Of a stretch of DNA of 64,000 nt, positions 42,193 through 53,000 are shown piece after piece. The stretch's first letter is position 1. Each line of letters begins with the position of its first letter. A model generated the notes under the pieces. It searched no databases. It worked only from the letters and a program-made list of their open reading frames with translations, and was not told the DNA's origin. The DNA comes from Bombyx mori (lineage: Eukaryota > Arthropoda > Insecta > Lepidoptera > Bombycidae), in NCBI RefSeq assembly GCF_030269925.1, contig NC_085127.1, positions 2,115,501 to 2,179,500 on the forward strand. Direction: 5' to 3'. The translations under genes and the position numbers were made by a program.

Positions 42193-42435
42193 GTTGAAGC
42201 ATGTCTATTTACAATTATACTATTTATTTTTATCCTTAATAGAGAAGATGGTTGACCCTTATTTGAAAATCTCATCTTCGTATTGTATACTTAAATTTCA
42301 GCATTCGGCTTTTACTTCCTTAGCTTTTAGTTTGGGGTTCTTCTCCCCTCTCCCTTGGGTCAATAATCCTCAATGCTAAGGATCATGGCGTCCTTTGATA
42401 ACTTTATCCTGGATTATCGTGCGTCAGCTCTACCT

Positions 42436-42670
42436 TTTTTTTGTTTTTTTTATTTCTTAGATGGGTGGACGATCTCACGGCCCACCTGGTGTTAAGTGGT
42501 TACTGGAGCCCATTGACATCTACAACGTAAATGCGTCACCCACCATAAGTTCTAAGGTCTCAGTATAGTTACAACGGCTGCCCCACCCTTCAAACCGAAA
42601 CGCATTACGCAGAAATAGGCAGGGTGGTGGTACCTACCCGTGCGGACTCACAAGAGGTTCTACCGCCAGT
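42436..42670 (-). mobile_element. Bm1 SINE with 10-bp deletion
   Basis: Inverted copy. The TGCTTCACGG word is missing between CGCATTAC and CAGAAATAGG. Confidence 0.9.
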
Positions 42671-43467
42671 AGAAGTATGCAGAAGAGTCTTTTTCTGCAT
42701 ACCTTGCCTTTTACCAGCAGCTTTTCTAAATTGTCACCTCTCTTTCTGGCAATGTGGTCAAAGAACTCAAAATTCCTCCGCGTGCGTTTTCCTCTCATGG
42801 CAAGATATAGCTCAAGACAAACAAGCGGTCATAAATGAAATTGATAGATACTGTTAGCTTTTCGATGTGTGAAGAAGAACACCTTAGTCATCCGGTCACC
42901 AAGAAAACTGTCAAATATTCAAAACATCGGAAATAATATAATGATAACATTATTAAACCCAAGATTAGACCGTAAAAGTGGGTAGGTAATTATATCTGCG
43001 ACTCGAGAAGGCCGTAGCGAATATCTATATAATATAATAACTATCGAACAATAAATGTTTAACTACATTATCGCTAATGAGGTTATGCTAAAGTTAACAG
43101 AATAAAGATAGTCTATGAATTCGTTTATCCATGTAGTTAGAATAGCATGTTTCCCGTACATGTCCTTCTTCAAAATAGATATGGAAGGAGTCTTTTCATC
43201 ACCACTGGCATTGACCAAGACAAATTCACATACTTATGTACGACCTCCTGGAAAATATCAGCCAAAAAAAAATTTATTATAGTATACAGGTTGTAGTAGA
43301 GGGGCTACCGTAATTGGGGACACGTAGTAATATTTTTGATTGCAGACACGAAAATAATGCAAAAATAGGTATTTCTACTATAGAGGAATAGAAAAACAGA
43401 AATATACATGTATAATACTATGCAAAGACCGGCGTCGCTAAACTATTAGTAGTCTAATAGTCTAATA
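42671..43467. other. Non-coding DNA
   Basis: No gene recognised. Confidence 0.4.
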
Positions 43468-43776
43468 CCATCGCACCGCCCGCCACCGGAGTAGAGTTCA
43501 TCCACACTACCTGGAGCCACTGCGGTCATCCACAGTGCGTTTCCAGAAATCTTTTTTGCCACGTACCATCCGGCTATGGAATGAGCTCCCCTCCACGGTG
43601 TTTCCCGAGCGCTATGACATGTCCTTCTTCAAACGAGGCTTGTGGAGAGTATTAAGCGGTAGGCAGCGGCTTGGCTCTGCCCCTGGCATTGCTGAAGTCC
43701 ATGGGCGACGGTAACCACTCACCATCAGGTGGGCCGTATGCTCGTCTGCCTACAAGGGCAATAAAAAAAAAAAGTC
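43468..43776 (+). mobile_element. LINE family B 3' end
   Basis: Nearly identical to 9752-10060: ACCATCGCACCGCCCGCCAC to TACAAGGGCAATAAAAAAAA. Carries the last about 80 codons of the polyprotein; 5'-truncated. Confidence 0.92.
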
Positions 43777-43800
43777 TTTCTTAGTAAATGGTAATGGTAA

Positions 43801-44045
43801 ATTACTGGTGGTAGGACCTCTTGTGAATCTGTCCGGGTAGGTACCACCACCCTGCCAATTTCTGCCGTGAAGCAGTAATACGTTTCGGTTTGAAGGGTTG
43901 CCGTTGTAACTATACTGAGACCTTACAACTTATATCTCAAGGTAAATGGCGGAATTTACGTTGTAGGTATTCATGGGCTCCGGTAAACACTTAATCCCAG
44001 GTGGGCTGTGAGATCGTTCACGTAGCTAAGAAATACAAAAAAAAA
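43801..44045 (+). mobile_element. Bm1 SINE, 5'-truncated
   Basis: ATTACTGGTGGTAGGACCTC to an A-rich tail at 44045. Confidence 0.9.
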
Positions 44046-45384
44046 GAATATTATGTTTCAGTAGACTTTAGTTTGTTAGTTTATTCTCTTGACACTGGGA
44101 ATGGTCTCTATATAACCTGTTAGAAGTACCTAATACCGCTATTATCAGTGATTATTATGGACCGCACGATAAAAATAAGAAATAACTCATCAATCACTGG
44201 ATTAGATACATACATTTTTGAACGCAGACCTGTGGAACCTTTGAACAAATTTACAAAATTGCTAACCTTATACTTAATTAAGAACAAAACAAGATAAATT
44301 TCAGTCCGACGTTAATAATACAGTGTTCTGTTTGGCCTCGTGCGTATGTCAAAGGTTCAAAAGGGGTCGGCTTATGTAAATACAGCCTCTGGGCTCGGAA
44401 AGCCACCCTCTCGATGTAAGACGGCCTCCTTCGAGCCCTTCAACTTCGCGAAGCTACGACGAATTACATCTCTAAAATTATGATTGCCTAGTAGGATTTT
44501 TTGTGTTGAAACTAAAAAAAATATATTTTTTGAGTTTGTTAAATAAATACTTTATACATTGTTTAAATATAAACATAAATCACCGAGAATACTTTTTAGT
44601 ATTTAAATTTCAATCGAATTCCATTTTCACGTAAAAAACATGTTATGAATACTCCTACAATATCATGTAGCCCTGGTATCAGACAACCCGAACAGAGGTA
44701 TCGGCCAGCTTGTGCATTTCAAATCTTTTTTGTTCTGCTTTCCTAGTAATTAAAATGCTTTCTTCAGCCTCAGTTCTCTTTCAAATTATTTTACCGTCAG
44801 GGATCTGTTTGTTTGCTAAAAAACCTATTATTCTAGAGTTCCAGTTAAGGGTTATTCCAAAACAACAGACTTCAAACTAAATAAATCCAGCAAAACAAAA
44901 GACGGTTTTCCAGTAAAAACATCATGAACCGTTATCAACTCCATCTCTAAATATGAACACAAATGTCGATGAAATTACCAAGAGTTCATAGCTTGTTGGG
45001 GAAATCTTAATAATTATCCCGTACAATAGATACAGAACAATGAATAATGGAACAATAACATCGACCGACTCGGGTCTCCCCTGTTTCCGACAATAGGCAG
45101 ATTAGAACACTGACAGGGCCGACAACTTAGAATATCTCCAACGGCAACAATTAAACGCAATTCTGTTATATATAAGATTTAAAAAAAAAACAATTTAATT
45201 GTTCTGTAGTATGTGCGCTTTATAGTTTCAGACCAAAGTAAACAATTCCATAATATGTGGAAATGTGTAATCGTTTTTAACTATATCACCGTTACATGAA
45301 CCTAAAACAGACTAGAGAATAATATTAAAAACGAACAACTATTTACAATTTAACCATGGCATAATGTAATCATATCTACCTTTG
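44046..45384. other. Non-coding DNA left of the Pao element
   Basis: No gene recognised; a GC-richer patch at 44335-44465 is unassigned. Confidence 0.4.
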
Positions 45385-45389
45385 CTATC

Positions 45390-45654
45390 TGGTGCGGCTT
45401 GCGATTTTGTTTGCTGGTTGAGAGGCTTGGTGAATTTGGTTTCCGAGAAATAAAACTGTTTTGTCTGTGGCGTATTTTTCTACAGTTAGGTGTTTATTGT
45501 TCGAACTTTTTTACATGAATGAAATGGTGTGTGTTACACGAATCGAGGATTGGGGGGTAAAGGGGAACAATATGGATGACCAATCGCATGACTGCAAATT
45601 TGCATATCATCGTCCTCTACTCGTCCATCAGTAATACGAGTACGATCTCGAACA
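45390..45654 (-). repeat. 3' LTR of Pao/BEL element
   Basis: 265 bp, identical by eye to 51448-51712. Starts TGGTGCGGCTTGCGATTTTG and ends ACGATCTCGAACA on the + strand. Confidence 0.95.
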
Positions 45655-45681
45655 TGCCCCCGGCCTTGGAAGCAGTGGCTT

Positions 45682-48600
45682 TCAATGTTCTTGCGTTTCA
45701 TCCACATCTTGGAAGAGAGGACAAATTTTCGAAAAGGTGCGTCTCACCACACCCGCTGCCGTCCGTATGTCAGCCACTCGGGAAATGCCGTCTGAACCTG
45801 GTATTGTGCGAACCACACGTCCCAAGCGCCACTTCAGCGGAGGAAGATTGTTGTCCTTTATCACCACTAACGAATTGGGCTTCAACTCATCTTTATTGAC
45901 GGTCCACTTCGCTCGCACCTGCAGCTCAGAAATATATTCTTTAGTCCATCGATTCCAAAACTGTTGACGAAGTAGTTCCAACCTCTGGTATCGCTGTAGG
46001 CGGTTAATTGGTACATCGCGTACGTCATCGCAGACTGGAGCAGTAAGTGGTCGACCAATCAGGAAATGGCTTGGAGTAAGCGGTGAAAAATCCTGTGGAT
46101 CAGAGGAAAGAGGGGACAAAGGTCGAGAGTTTAAAACAGCTTCTATTTGCGCTAATACTGTGCTATACTCTTCGAATGTCAGGTGCGCGTTTCCTACAAT
46201 GCGAGTAAGATGATACTTGCATGATTTTACACCTGCTTCCCATAAACCACCAAAATGCGGGGAATAAGGTGGAATAAAACGAAATTTTATTCTTTGACTA
46301 GTGGCATATTCTAAAATCTCTCCACTACATCTGCGTAAGAAGTTGGCAAAGTCATTCATAAGACCTACAAAATTGCGACCGTTATCAGAAAATATTTCTG
46401 AAGGCTTACCGCGTCGTGAGATAAACCGTTTTAAAGTTAATAAGTAAGCTTCACTCGAGAGGTCACTTACCAACTCCAAGTGAATTGCGCGTGTCACGAA
46501 ACAAATAAATAAACAAATATAACCCTTTACAGGTTTTGCGCCCCTACCTTTGCGGTTCAGTATGAATATTGGGCCAGCATAATCTACTCCACATCGAACA
46601 AACGGTAAACTAGGAGTAATTCGTTCTTTGGGTAGGTTGCCCATCATCGGGGTAAGGGTCGTACCTCTAATACGCGTACACGTAACACAGCTGTGTACTA
46701 CTTGGCGAGCTAAATTCCTACCCCCTATAGGCCACCAGGTTTCGCGGACATGGAAGAGTAACGCTTGCGGAGCCGCGTGAAGAAGCTGAATATGCTCATG
46801 CCGAAATAGTAGAAGAGCAAAATAGTGTTTGCTCGAAATCAAAATCGGATGTTTTTTGTCATAGGTAAATTCATCAGAATTAACTAAACGACCGCCTACG
46901 CGCATTATTTTCTGATCGTCTAAAAATAAATTTAATTTTGACAAATGACCCTTACCCTTAACCAGGCCGCTACCAGACAACAGTGCATATTCAGACGGAT
47001 AATATTCCATTTGAGATAATCGTACTAATGTTTTTTCAGCAAAATCTAATTTTTCCACACTGAGATGACATGTGCGCTTGTTATATTTAAACCGACTATT
47101 ATGTATGAACCTTAATATAAATGCCATCGTGCGACGCATACGTTTGAATTGTGAAAATCTGTGAAAGGGGAACACTGATGATTCACAGGAATTGCAAACT
47201 TCAGCAGTTGTAACGACTGATTTGACTTCAGGTAGCTCACTATGTTTGAATGAATCGGCATCTTTGTGATTCTCTATAGAAAAGGTATGAGTTTTAAGAA
47301 ATTCCGGTCCCTCCCACCATGAGACAGAAGAACAAAGATCTTCTAAGCTAACACCGCGTGATGCAAGATCAGCAGGATTATTTTCGCCGTTTACGTGACG
47401 CCAAGGGAAGTTTTGCGTTAATTCATGAATTTCCGCAGTCCTATTTTGTACAAACGCCTTGAGTCGATAAGGCGGCATGTGTAACCAGCCTAACACTATA
47501 CTCGAATCCGTCCAGAAAACAACGTTATTAAACTTCCAATGCAATGAATTACGCACCTTGTCATATAATCTAGCCCCCAATAAAGCTCCACAAAGTTCGA
47601 GACGCGGTATACTTAATGTTTTCAGCGGCGCGACCTTTGTTTTTGAAATTAATAATCTCACCGATACAGTCGAGTCAATACTAACTGTGCGAATATAAAT
47701 GCACGCGCCATACGCTGTCTGAGACGCGTCACTAAAAACATGCAGTTCAATATACATACGTTGCACACCTATAACGTGGCGAGGTATACGGATTGTGTCG
47801 AGCGCTTGTAGTGAATTAACAAACCGGTTCCATACTCGCGCTATATGATCGGGAACTGTGTCGTCCCAGCCGATTTTAAGTAGCCACAATTGTTGTAAAA
47901 GCACCTTCGCAACAATTATAACGGGACTTAGTAAGCCTAGAGGGTCAAAAATTTGAGAAACGTTAGATAAAATAGACCGTTTTGTGATGGGTTCCATACT
48001 AACATTAATTTGCATATTATTAAAATAAAATTCGTCACTTAGATTACGCCATTCTAAGCCCAAGATTTTAGAAGGTGTATTATTTTTATCTGGGGTTAAT
48101 AGTTTTGACTGATTGGGTGATTGGCTGTTATCATCGCGCGCAAAATTAAATATCCACTTCCGCAGTGGAAAACAGCCACCCTGAAGTGTCTTTTGTGTTT
48201 TATCACATAATTGTATTAATTTATCTTTATTGTCCAGCCCGGTTATATAATCATCGACATAAAAATCTTCTTGTATGACTCGCGTGACGTCAGGGTCAGA
48301 GGATTCGACCGCTAATTGCTTTAAACATCTAACGCTTAAGAAAGGCGCGGAGGAGGTTCCGTATGTCACGGTATTTAATTTAAATGTCCTTAATGGATTC
48401 GACGGTTCGTCACGCCACAAAATCATTTGCAAACTGCGTTGGTCCTCGTCTACTAAACATTGCCTATACATCTTCTCCACGTCGGCGCATGCAACGTACT
48501 TGTGCTGTCTAAAACGGAGAAGAATTGAAACAAGATCGCCCTGTATAGGAGGACCGACCAACTGCAAGTCATTAAGTGACTTACCGGAGCTGGATGGTGC

Positions 48601-51036
48601 GCTAGCATCAAACACCACTCGCAGCTTGGTGGTGGTGCTGAGCTCACGGAACACACCGTGATGTGGCATAAAATAACACGGGGATTCATAGGAATCTACC
48701 TGCGTCATGTGACCCAAACTCTGATATTCCTGCATAAAATTGGAATATAAACGTTTATACTCAGGTGAGCGCTGCAGTCGTTTTTCTAACGCTAAAAACC
48801 GACGCTCTGCTTGCGTATACGAATCGCCCAAGACTTCAGGTGACTGATTGAGCGGAATACGCACACAAAACCTCCCTTCGCTGTTGCGTGTAGTAGTGCG
48901 AATGAAGTGTTCCTCGCATGCACGTTCTTCCTCAGTCTGCGCGTCTCTGATCTTAGGTAATTCCTCGATCTCCCAGAACAATCGAAGTTGCGTATCTAAG
49001 GCGTTAGTTAAATTGCAATGTATTTGCGTATTTTTTTGCGTGTAACTATTGTTAATTGGACCAGAAATAATCCAACCTAAGCTGGTATTTTGTAAGTACG
49101 GACCATTAGGTAGTCGAATCTTTCCTTCTCCTAATAGATCCCAAAACAGGTCTGCGCCTATTAAGATGTCAATGGGTTTAGAACCTAAAAAATCAGGATC
49201 GGCCCACCGTATGTTGTCTGGAATACAGAACTGCGCGCCTAATTGACATACGATGGGCACCGAGGCTGTGATTTTCGATAGCACGTAACAATGAATGCGC
49301 GTAGTGAACGTATTATCGATGCAAGACTTAACAACGATGTTACAAGCTTGAGTAGAATGTATGACCGTATCACCTACGCCTCGTACTTCGTTTGTGGACT
49401 GTATTAATCGCGTATTTAATAATTGGCATAATAATTTTGAAATAAAGCACCGTTGGCTTCCGCTGTCGAGTAGTGCTCGCGCTTTATGATAGGTACCATG
49501 TACATCGGCTACTTCGACAACAGCCGTGGATAATAAAATAGACTGCACACTTACAAATTCATTGCATTGTGTTTGCATGTGTGATTTGTTTACCTGGATA
49601 CGAAGCGAGTCAGTGCAGGCAGCGGGGGTCGCGGGCGCGGGCACACGAGGCGCTCGCACATCATCGGTTATTTTATCTCCTTCAGTACTCGTTGTAGCAT
49701 GGAACGATATATCACTAGCAGAGTTATCATTATGAATTAGCGAGTTATGTTTTTTGTCGCATTTTCTACACGGCCCAAATCTGCAGTTATTTAGTGTGTG
49801 TCCCGAACGTAAACAATTCTTACATAAATTATGTACCCGTATAAGTTTTAACTTTGATTCTAAATCGCTTTCTATAAACTTATTGCAAGAATAAAGTGGA
49901 TGATTCGCGTTGCATTTAACACACAGTGCTTTACCGCGTAATTGACGATCGTACGACTTATTCGGGCTGCTGGAAACATTGCAGTGTGTTGTATAGTTAT
50001 ATTTATGTTGTTTTTTGTTTTCAATGATTGTTGCTGTCGTATCTTTACTATGTGAAAGCTTCAATGTTTCCAACATGTCCGCGCGATGTTTGAGAAACCG
50101 AATTAATTCATCCAACTTTATCGTATTTTTCGAATTATTTTCGTTCGAGAATAAAGTGCACTTCTGGGTCTCCCATTCGCGTTCAGTTATCCTATCTAGT
50201 TTTGACACGATAATATAATTGATCAGTATATCCCAACTGTCTGTGGGTTCACCAAGTATTTTTAGTGCGCGTAAATTCTTTGAAATAGTGTCGATTAAAT
50301 TTCTAATTAAAATAGGAGATTCTTTGGCTAGTGTGGGAAGAGTAAACAAAGCCTTTACGTGGTTGTGCACTAACAGCCTACAATTGTTATACCTATTTAA
50401 TATCAACTCCCATGCAACCTCATAATTATCAGAAGAAAATTCGATGGAATGAATCACTAGTTCTGCATTACCCTTTAGACATGATTTTAAGTAGTGAAAT
50501 TTTTGTATACTGGAAATATCATTACAATTATGAACAAGTGACGTAAATTTATCTCTGAATTCAAGCCAGTGCTCATAGGCACCGTCGAAAGTAGGCATGG
50601 AAATAGTGGGTAGTTTTACTGGTGCTTCGCGATTAGAATTGTGACAAGACTTGGAACAGCTCATGACCTCATCATTATTTAGCATAGATTCCGCGTGAGC
50701 TAATGTGCTATAGTAGCTGTTCTCAAAGAGTTCTCTTTGATCACACTGACCCGCTAATTCACTTTCAGAAACATTTTCTTCAATCTTTGTTTGAATGTCG
50801 TTAAATTCGGAAAACAAAGTAGCGGCACCTTGAATTCTCAACTTTAAATCTATACGAATTTCATTATTAAAGACACGTTCGTCACTATTCTCTAGCGATG
50901 TTATATGGTTTGTAAATTTAGTCAGTCTGCATTTAATTATGCCACGTTTTTTAACAAGGGCGCGAACTAGATCATTACTTTCTGCACTTAGCAGGTTGGG
51001 GGATTTATCACGAGATTTAACGGAATCAGTTGGCAT
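45682..51036 (-). CDS. Pao/BEL gag-pol polyprotein
   Basis: An unbroken 1784-codon frame. In order: a gag region of the DUF1759 type (about 140-290, LPTISMPTFDGAYEHWLEF) and a zinc-knuckle region with CKNCLRSGHTLNNC (about 405) and a second CxxC-x-H box. Then an aspartic protease with LLDSGSQ (about 523), reverse transcriptase with YVDDYITG (about 926), and RNase H-like blocks with FSDASQTAYGA (about 1102) and WTDSS (about 1174). Then the integrase HHCC zinc-binding region (about 1415-1440), DDE core with DYAGP (about 1485), SDNGRNF (about 1549) and GLWEAGVK (about 1597), and a C-terminal DUF5641-type domain. All catalytic residues expected of the class are present. There is no env gene. The stop lies 27 bp from the 3' LTR. 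Confidence 0.95.
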   Translation of the reverse strand: MPTDSVKSRDKSPNLLSAESNDLVRALVKKRGIIKCRLTKFTNHITSLENSDERVFNNEIRIDLKLRIQGAATLFSEFNDIQTKIEENVSESELAGQCDQRELFENSYYSTLAHAESMLNNDEVMSCSKSCHNSNREAPVKLPTISMPTFDGAYEHWLEFRDKFTSLVHNCNDISSIQKFHYLKSCLKGNAELVIHSIEFSSDNYEVAWELILNRYNNCRLLVHNHVKALFTLPTLAKESPILIRNLIDTISKNLRALKILGEPTDSWDILINYIIVSKLDRITEREWETQKCTLFSNENNSKNTIKLDELIRFLKHRADMLETLKLSHSKDTTATIIENKKQHKYNYTTHCNVSSSPNKSYDRQLRGKALCVKCNANHPLYSCNKFIESDLESKLKLIRVHNLCKNCLRSGHTLNNCRFGPCRKCDKKHNSLIHNDNSASDISFHATTSTEGDKITDDVRAPRVPAPATPAACTDSLRIQVNKSHMQTQCNEFVSVQSILLSTAVVEVADVHGTYHKARALLDSGSQRCFISKLLCQLLNTRLIQSTNEVRGVGDTVIHSTQACNIVVKSCIDNTFTTRIHCYVLSKITASVPIVCQLGAQFCIPDNIRWADPDFLGSKPIDILIGADLFWDLLGEGKIRLPNGPYLQNTSLGWIISGPINNSYTQKNTQIHCNLTNALDTQLRLFWEIEELPKIRDAQTEEERACEEHFIRTTTRNSEGRFCVRIPLNQSPEVLGDSYTQAERRFLALEKRLQRSPEYKRLYSNFMQEYQSLGHMTQVDSYESPCYFMPHHGVFRELSTTTKLRVVFDASAPSSSGKSLNDLQLVGPPIQGDLVSILLRFRQHKYVACADVEKMYRQCLVDEDQRSLQMILWRDEPSNPLRTFKLNTVTYGTSSAPFLSVRCLKQLAVESSDPDVTRVIQEDFYVDDYITGLDNKDKLIQLCDKTQKTLQGGCFPLRKWIFNFARDDNSQSPNQSKLLTPDKNNTPSKILGLEWRNLSDEFYFNNMQINVSMEPITKRSILSNVSQIFDPLGLLSPVIIVAKVLLQQLWLLKIGWDDTVPDHIARVWNRFVNSLQALDTIRIPRHVIGVQRMYIELHVFSDASQTAYGACIYIRTVSIDSTVSVRLLISKTKVAPLKTLSIPRLELCGALLGARLYDKVRNSLHWKFNNVVFWTDSSIVLGWLHMPPYRLKAFVQNRTAEIHELTQNFPWRHVNGENNPADLASRGVSLEDLCSSVSWWEGPEFLKTHTFSIENHKDADSFKHSELPEVKSVVTTAEVCNSCESSVFPFHRFSQFKRMRRTMAFILRFIHNSRFKYNKRTCHLSVEKLDFAEKTLVRLSQMEYYPSEYALLSGSGLVKGKGHLSKLNLFLDDQKIMRVGGRLVNSDEFTYDKKHPILISSKHYFALLLFRHEHIQLLHAAPQALLFHVRETWWPIGGRNLARQVVHSCVTCTRIRGTTLTPMMGNLPKERITPSLPFVRCGVDYAGPIFILNRKGRGAKPVKGYICLFICFVTRAIHLELVSDLSSEAYLLTLKRFISRRGKPSEIFSDNGRNFVGLMNDFANFLRRCSGEILEYATSQRIKFRFIPPYSPHFGGLWEAGVKSCKYHLTRIVGNAHLTFEEYSTVLAQIEAVLNSRPLSPLSSDPQDFSPLTPSHFLIGRPLTAPVCDDVRDVPINRLQRYQRLELLRQQFWNRWTKEYISELQVRAKWTVNKDELKPNSLVVIKDNNLPPLKWRLGRVVRTIPGSDGISRVADIRTAAGVVRRTFSKICPLFQDVDETQEH

Positions 51037-51447
51037 ATTGGTGGTAAATGAAAAGAGATGTACTTACAGTTATTAGTCAGGCAGTCTAAAACCACGACAC
51101 TGGTGCTAGCAACGTCACCAGCTTCGTGATTGACTGTAAACTTCGAAAACTCGAAACTTCTATGCGGCAATCGTACTGATATCAGTTTTGGCACAGTATT
51201 ACACAAAGAGAACAGGAGGTGATGGAATGAAGGAATGATTGACCCCACCGGATTGCGTATGATATTCGATGAAAGCCAATAATACTTCGATACCGATGTG
51301 CGCTTGGTCTCCAGTTGTCCTGTGTGTAGGCCGTAGTCCAAAATTCATCCAAAGCAGCGCGTCTTCGTCTTCCAGCAAATAACTACCGCCACTTGCAATG
51401 ATTCCAATGGTCGCTGAATCTTGAATTTGGCTCGATGGTCCAAAAAA
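51037..51447 (-). other. 5' leader of Pao/BEL element
   Basis: The 411-bp untranslated leader between the 5' LTR and the start codon. Contains the presumed primer-binding site next to the LTR. Confidence 0.75.
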
Positions 51448-51712
51448 TGGTGCGGCTTGCGATTTTGTTTGCTGGTTGAGAGGCTTGGTGAATTTGGTTT
51501 CCGAGAAATAAAACTGTTTTGTCTGTGGCGTATTTTTCTACAGTTAGGTGTTTATTGTTCGAACTTTTTTACATGAATGAAATGGTGTGTGTTACACGAA
51601 TCGAGGATTGGGGGGTAAAGGGGAACAATATGGATGACCAATCGCATGACTGCAAATTTGCATATCATCGTCCTCTACTCGTCCATCAGTAATACGAGTA
51701 CGATCTCGAACA
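51448..51712 (-). repeat. 5' LTR of Pao/BEL element
   Basis: Identical to the 3' LTR; the element reads leftward from here. Confidence 0.95.
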
Positions 51713-51986
51713 CTATCTCTTTTGCAGAAAAATAGCTAAAAACATAGATTAATTTTAGCGGGAAATTTTGTAAAAACATAACCTATTTTCACGGATTGTG
51801 AACTTGGATTTGAAATTAATTTCTATCATAGAATATAAATTTAATTTCATATATTTTCAACTTTACATTGTGAATATAAATGAATGATGAGTGAATAAGT
51901 GCTTCAACGATGCGATTTAAATAATGGCAATGCTTTTGTGATAAAATTGTAACGCCCAGTCCGAAGTCAATTGTTGGTAGAAATGA

Positions 51987-52731
51987 TTTTTCTTCTCCAT
52001 CGCTCCCTCATTGCTGAGGATCGTGACTCCGTTTTAGCTTGTCGACTGTCAGCCTCCATCGGTTCCGGTTAGTTGCCTGGTGTAGTGCAGCGCTAAATGG
52101 TCCGCTGGTTTGCTCGGAGATCTGGTCGGACCAACGTTTGGGGCTCCAGCCTCTAGGACGTTTTCCTTCTACTTTCCCAGTGACCATCAGACGTTCCAAG
52201 TTGTTTACACCTCTGCGGGCAACGTGGCCAAAGTAGCGCATTATGAGTTGCAGACAGGTGGCAGACAGGCGTTGAGCGTTCTCCATTTTAAACTGATGTA
52301 GGACCGAGATGTTCGTGCGGTGGGCTGTCCATGGAACCCTTAATAGGCGGCGCCAGCACCACATTTCAAAAGCATCAAGTCTGTTTCGGTCAGCTGCTTT
52401 TATGGTCCATGTTTCTGCTCCATAGAGAGCGATTGGAAAGACCAGTGACTGCACAAGATGTATTTTGGTCCTATTCGAAATATTACGATCTTTCCAAACT
52501 TTGCTCAACTGCGTCATAGCTGTTTTAGCCATTCCAATACGTCGGCGTATTTCAGGCTCACAGCTCCCCTTATCCGTGATCACAGAACCAAGGTAGACAA
52601 ACTGGTCTACGGCCTCGTATTCTGCCAAAAGGTCCGTACGCTGAATGGATGAGAAGCGGTCTACGACTAGCAGCTTGATCTTGCTTTTGTTAATTGCTAG
52701 TCCCATGTTTAGGCTATGTAGAATGTATTTA
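51987..52731 (-). mobile_element. 5'-truncated LINE with 11-bp target duplication
   Basis: Flanked by GGTAGAAATGA at 51976-51986 and 52732-52742. On the - strand it encodes the last about 230 codons of a LINE polyprotein: QFVYLGSVITDKGSCEPEIR, then FPIALYGAETWTIKAADRNR and FEMWCWRRLLRVPWTAHRTN. This is the RT thumb and C-terminal region of RTE/CR1-related LINEs. The tail is AAGAAAAA-like. The frame is open to its stop (52008), so the copy is not old. Confidence 0.88.
52008..52704 (-). pseudogene. LINE reverse transcriptase C-terminal part
   Basis: Open frame whose LINE-derived part begins at LNMGLAINKSKIKLL. The RT motifs A-C lie in the missing 5' part. The first about 28 codons of the longer open frame come from flanking DNA, so no real start exists. 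Ends HDPQQ. Confidence 0.8.
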
Positions 52732-52769
52732 GGTAGAAATGACACATATATGTATATAATGATATTGGT

Positions 52770-53000
52770 TACTCCAGAATAAATAAACAATAAAAGACTT
52801 AATTGCGTTTTCCGTTACATATATGTGTATGATGAGAAACAACATTTAAAGCCCTTAATCTAATAAAATTAATATTTTTAAACAAATTGAACTTTCTTTT
52901 TACTGAATATAATATTTACTGACATATTATAAGAAAAATCCTTTTTATAAAACTAAAGAGTCTTAGACTATGAAGGTTTTTCTTTACATGTATGTATGTC
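52770..53000 (+). repeat. Dispersed repeat, related to 23923-24165
   Basis: TACTCCAGAATAAATAAACA, AACAACATTTAAAGCCCTTA, CTAAAGAGTC. Both copies lie just right of an inverted LINE fragment. Confidence 0.7.

Larger units (their letters stand above)
45390..51712 (-). mobile_element. Complete Pao/BEL-class LTR retrotransposon
   Basis: A 6.3-kb element with identical 265-bp LTRs (TG...CA ends on either strand) and the 5-bp target duplication CTATC at 45385-45389 and 51713-51717. The order LTR, leader, single gag-pol frame, purine-rich tract (AAGGCCGGGGGCA just before the 3' LTR on the - strand), LTR is standard. The first 3'-CCA-compatible primer site on the - strand may be TGGACCATCGAGCC, 4 nt inside the 5' LTR; this is tentative. 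The intact polyprotein and identical LTRs make this a recent, possibly still competent copy. Confidence 0.96.

Noticed and set aside
48453..48689. Extra frames inside the Pao element
   Set aside because: Shadows of the 1784-codon polyprotein in other frames.
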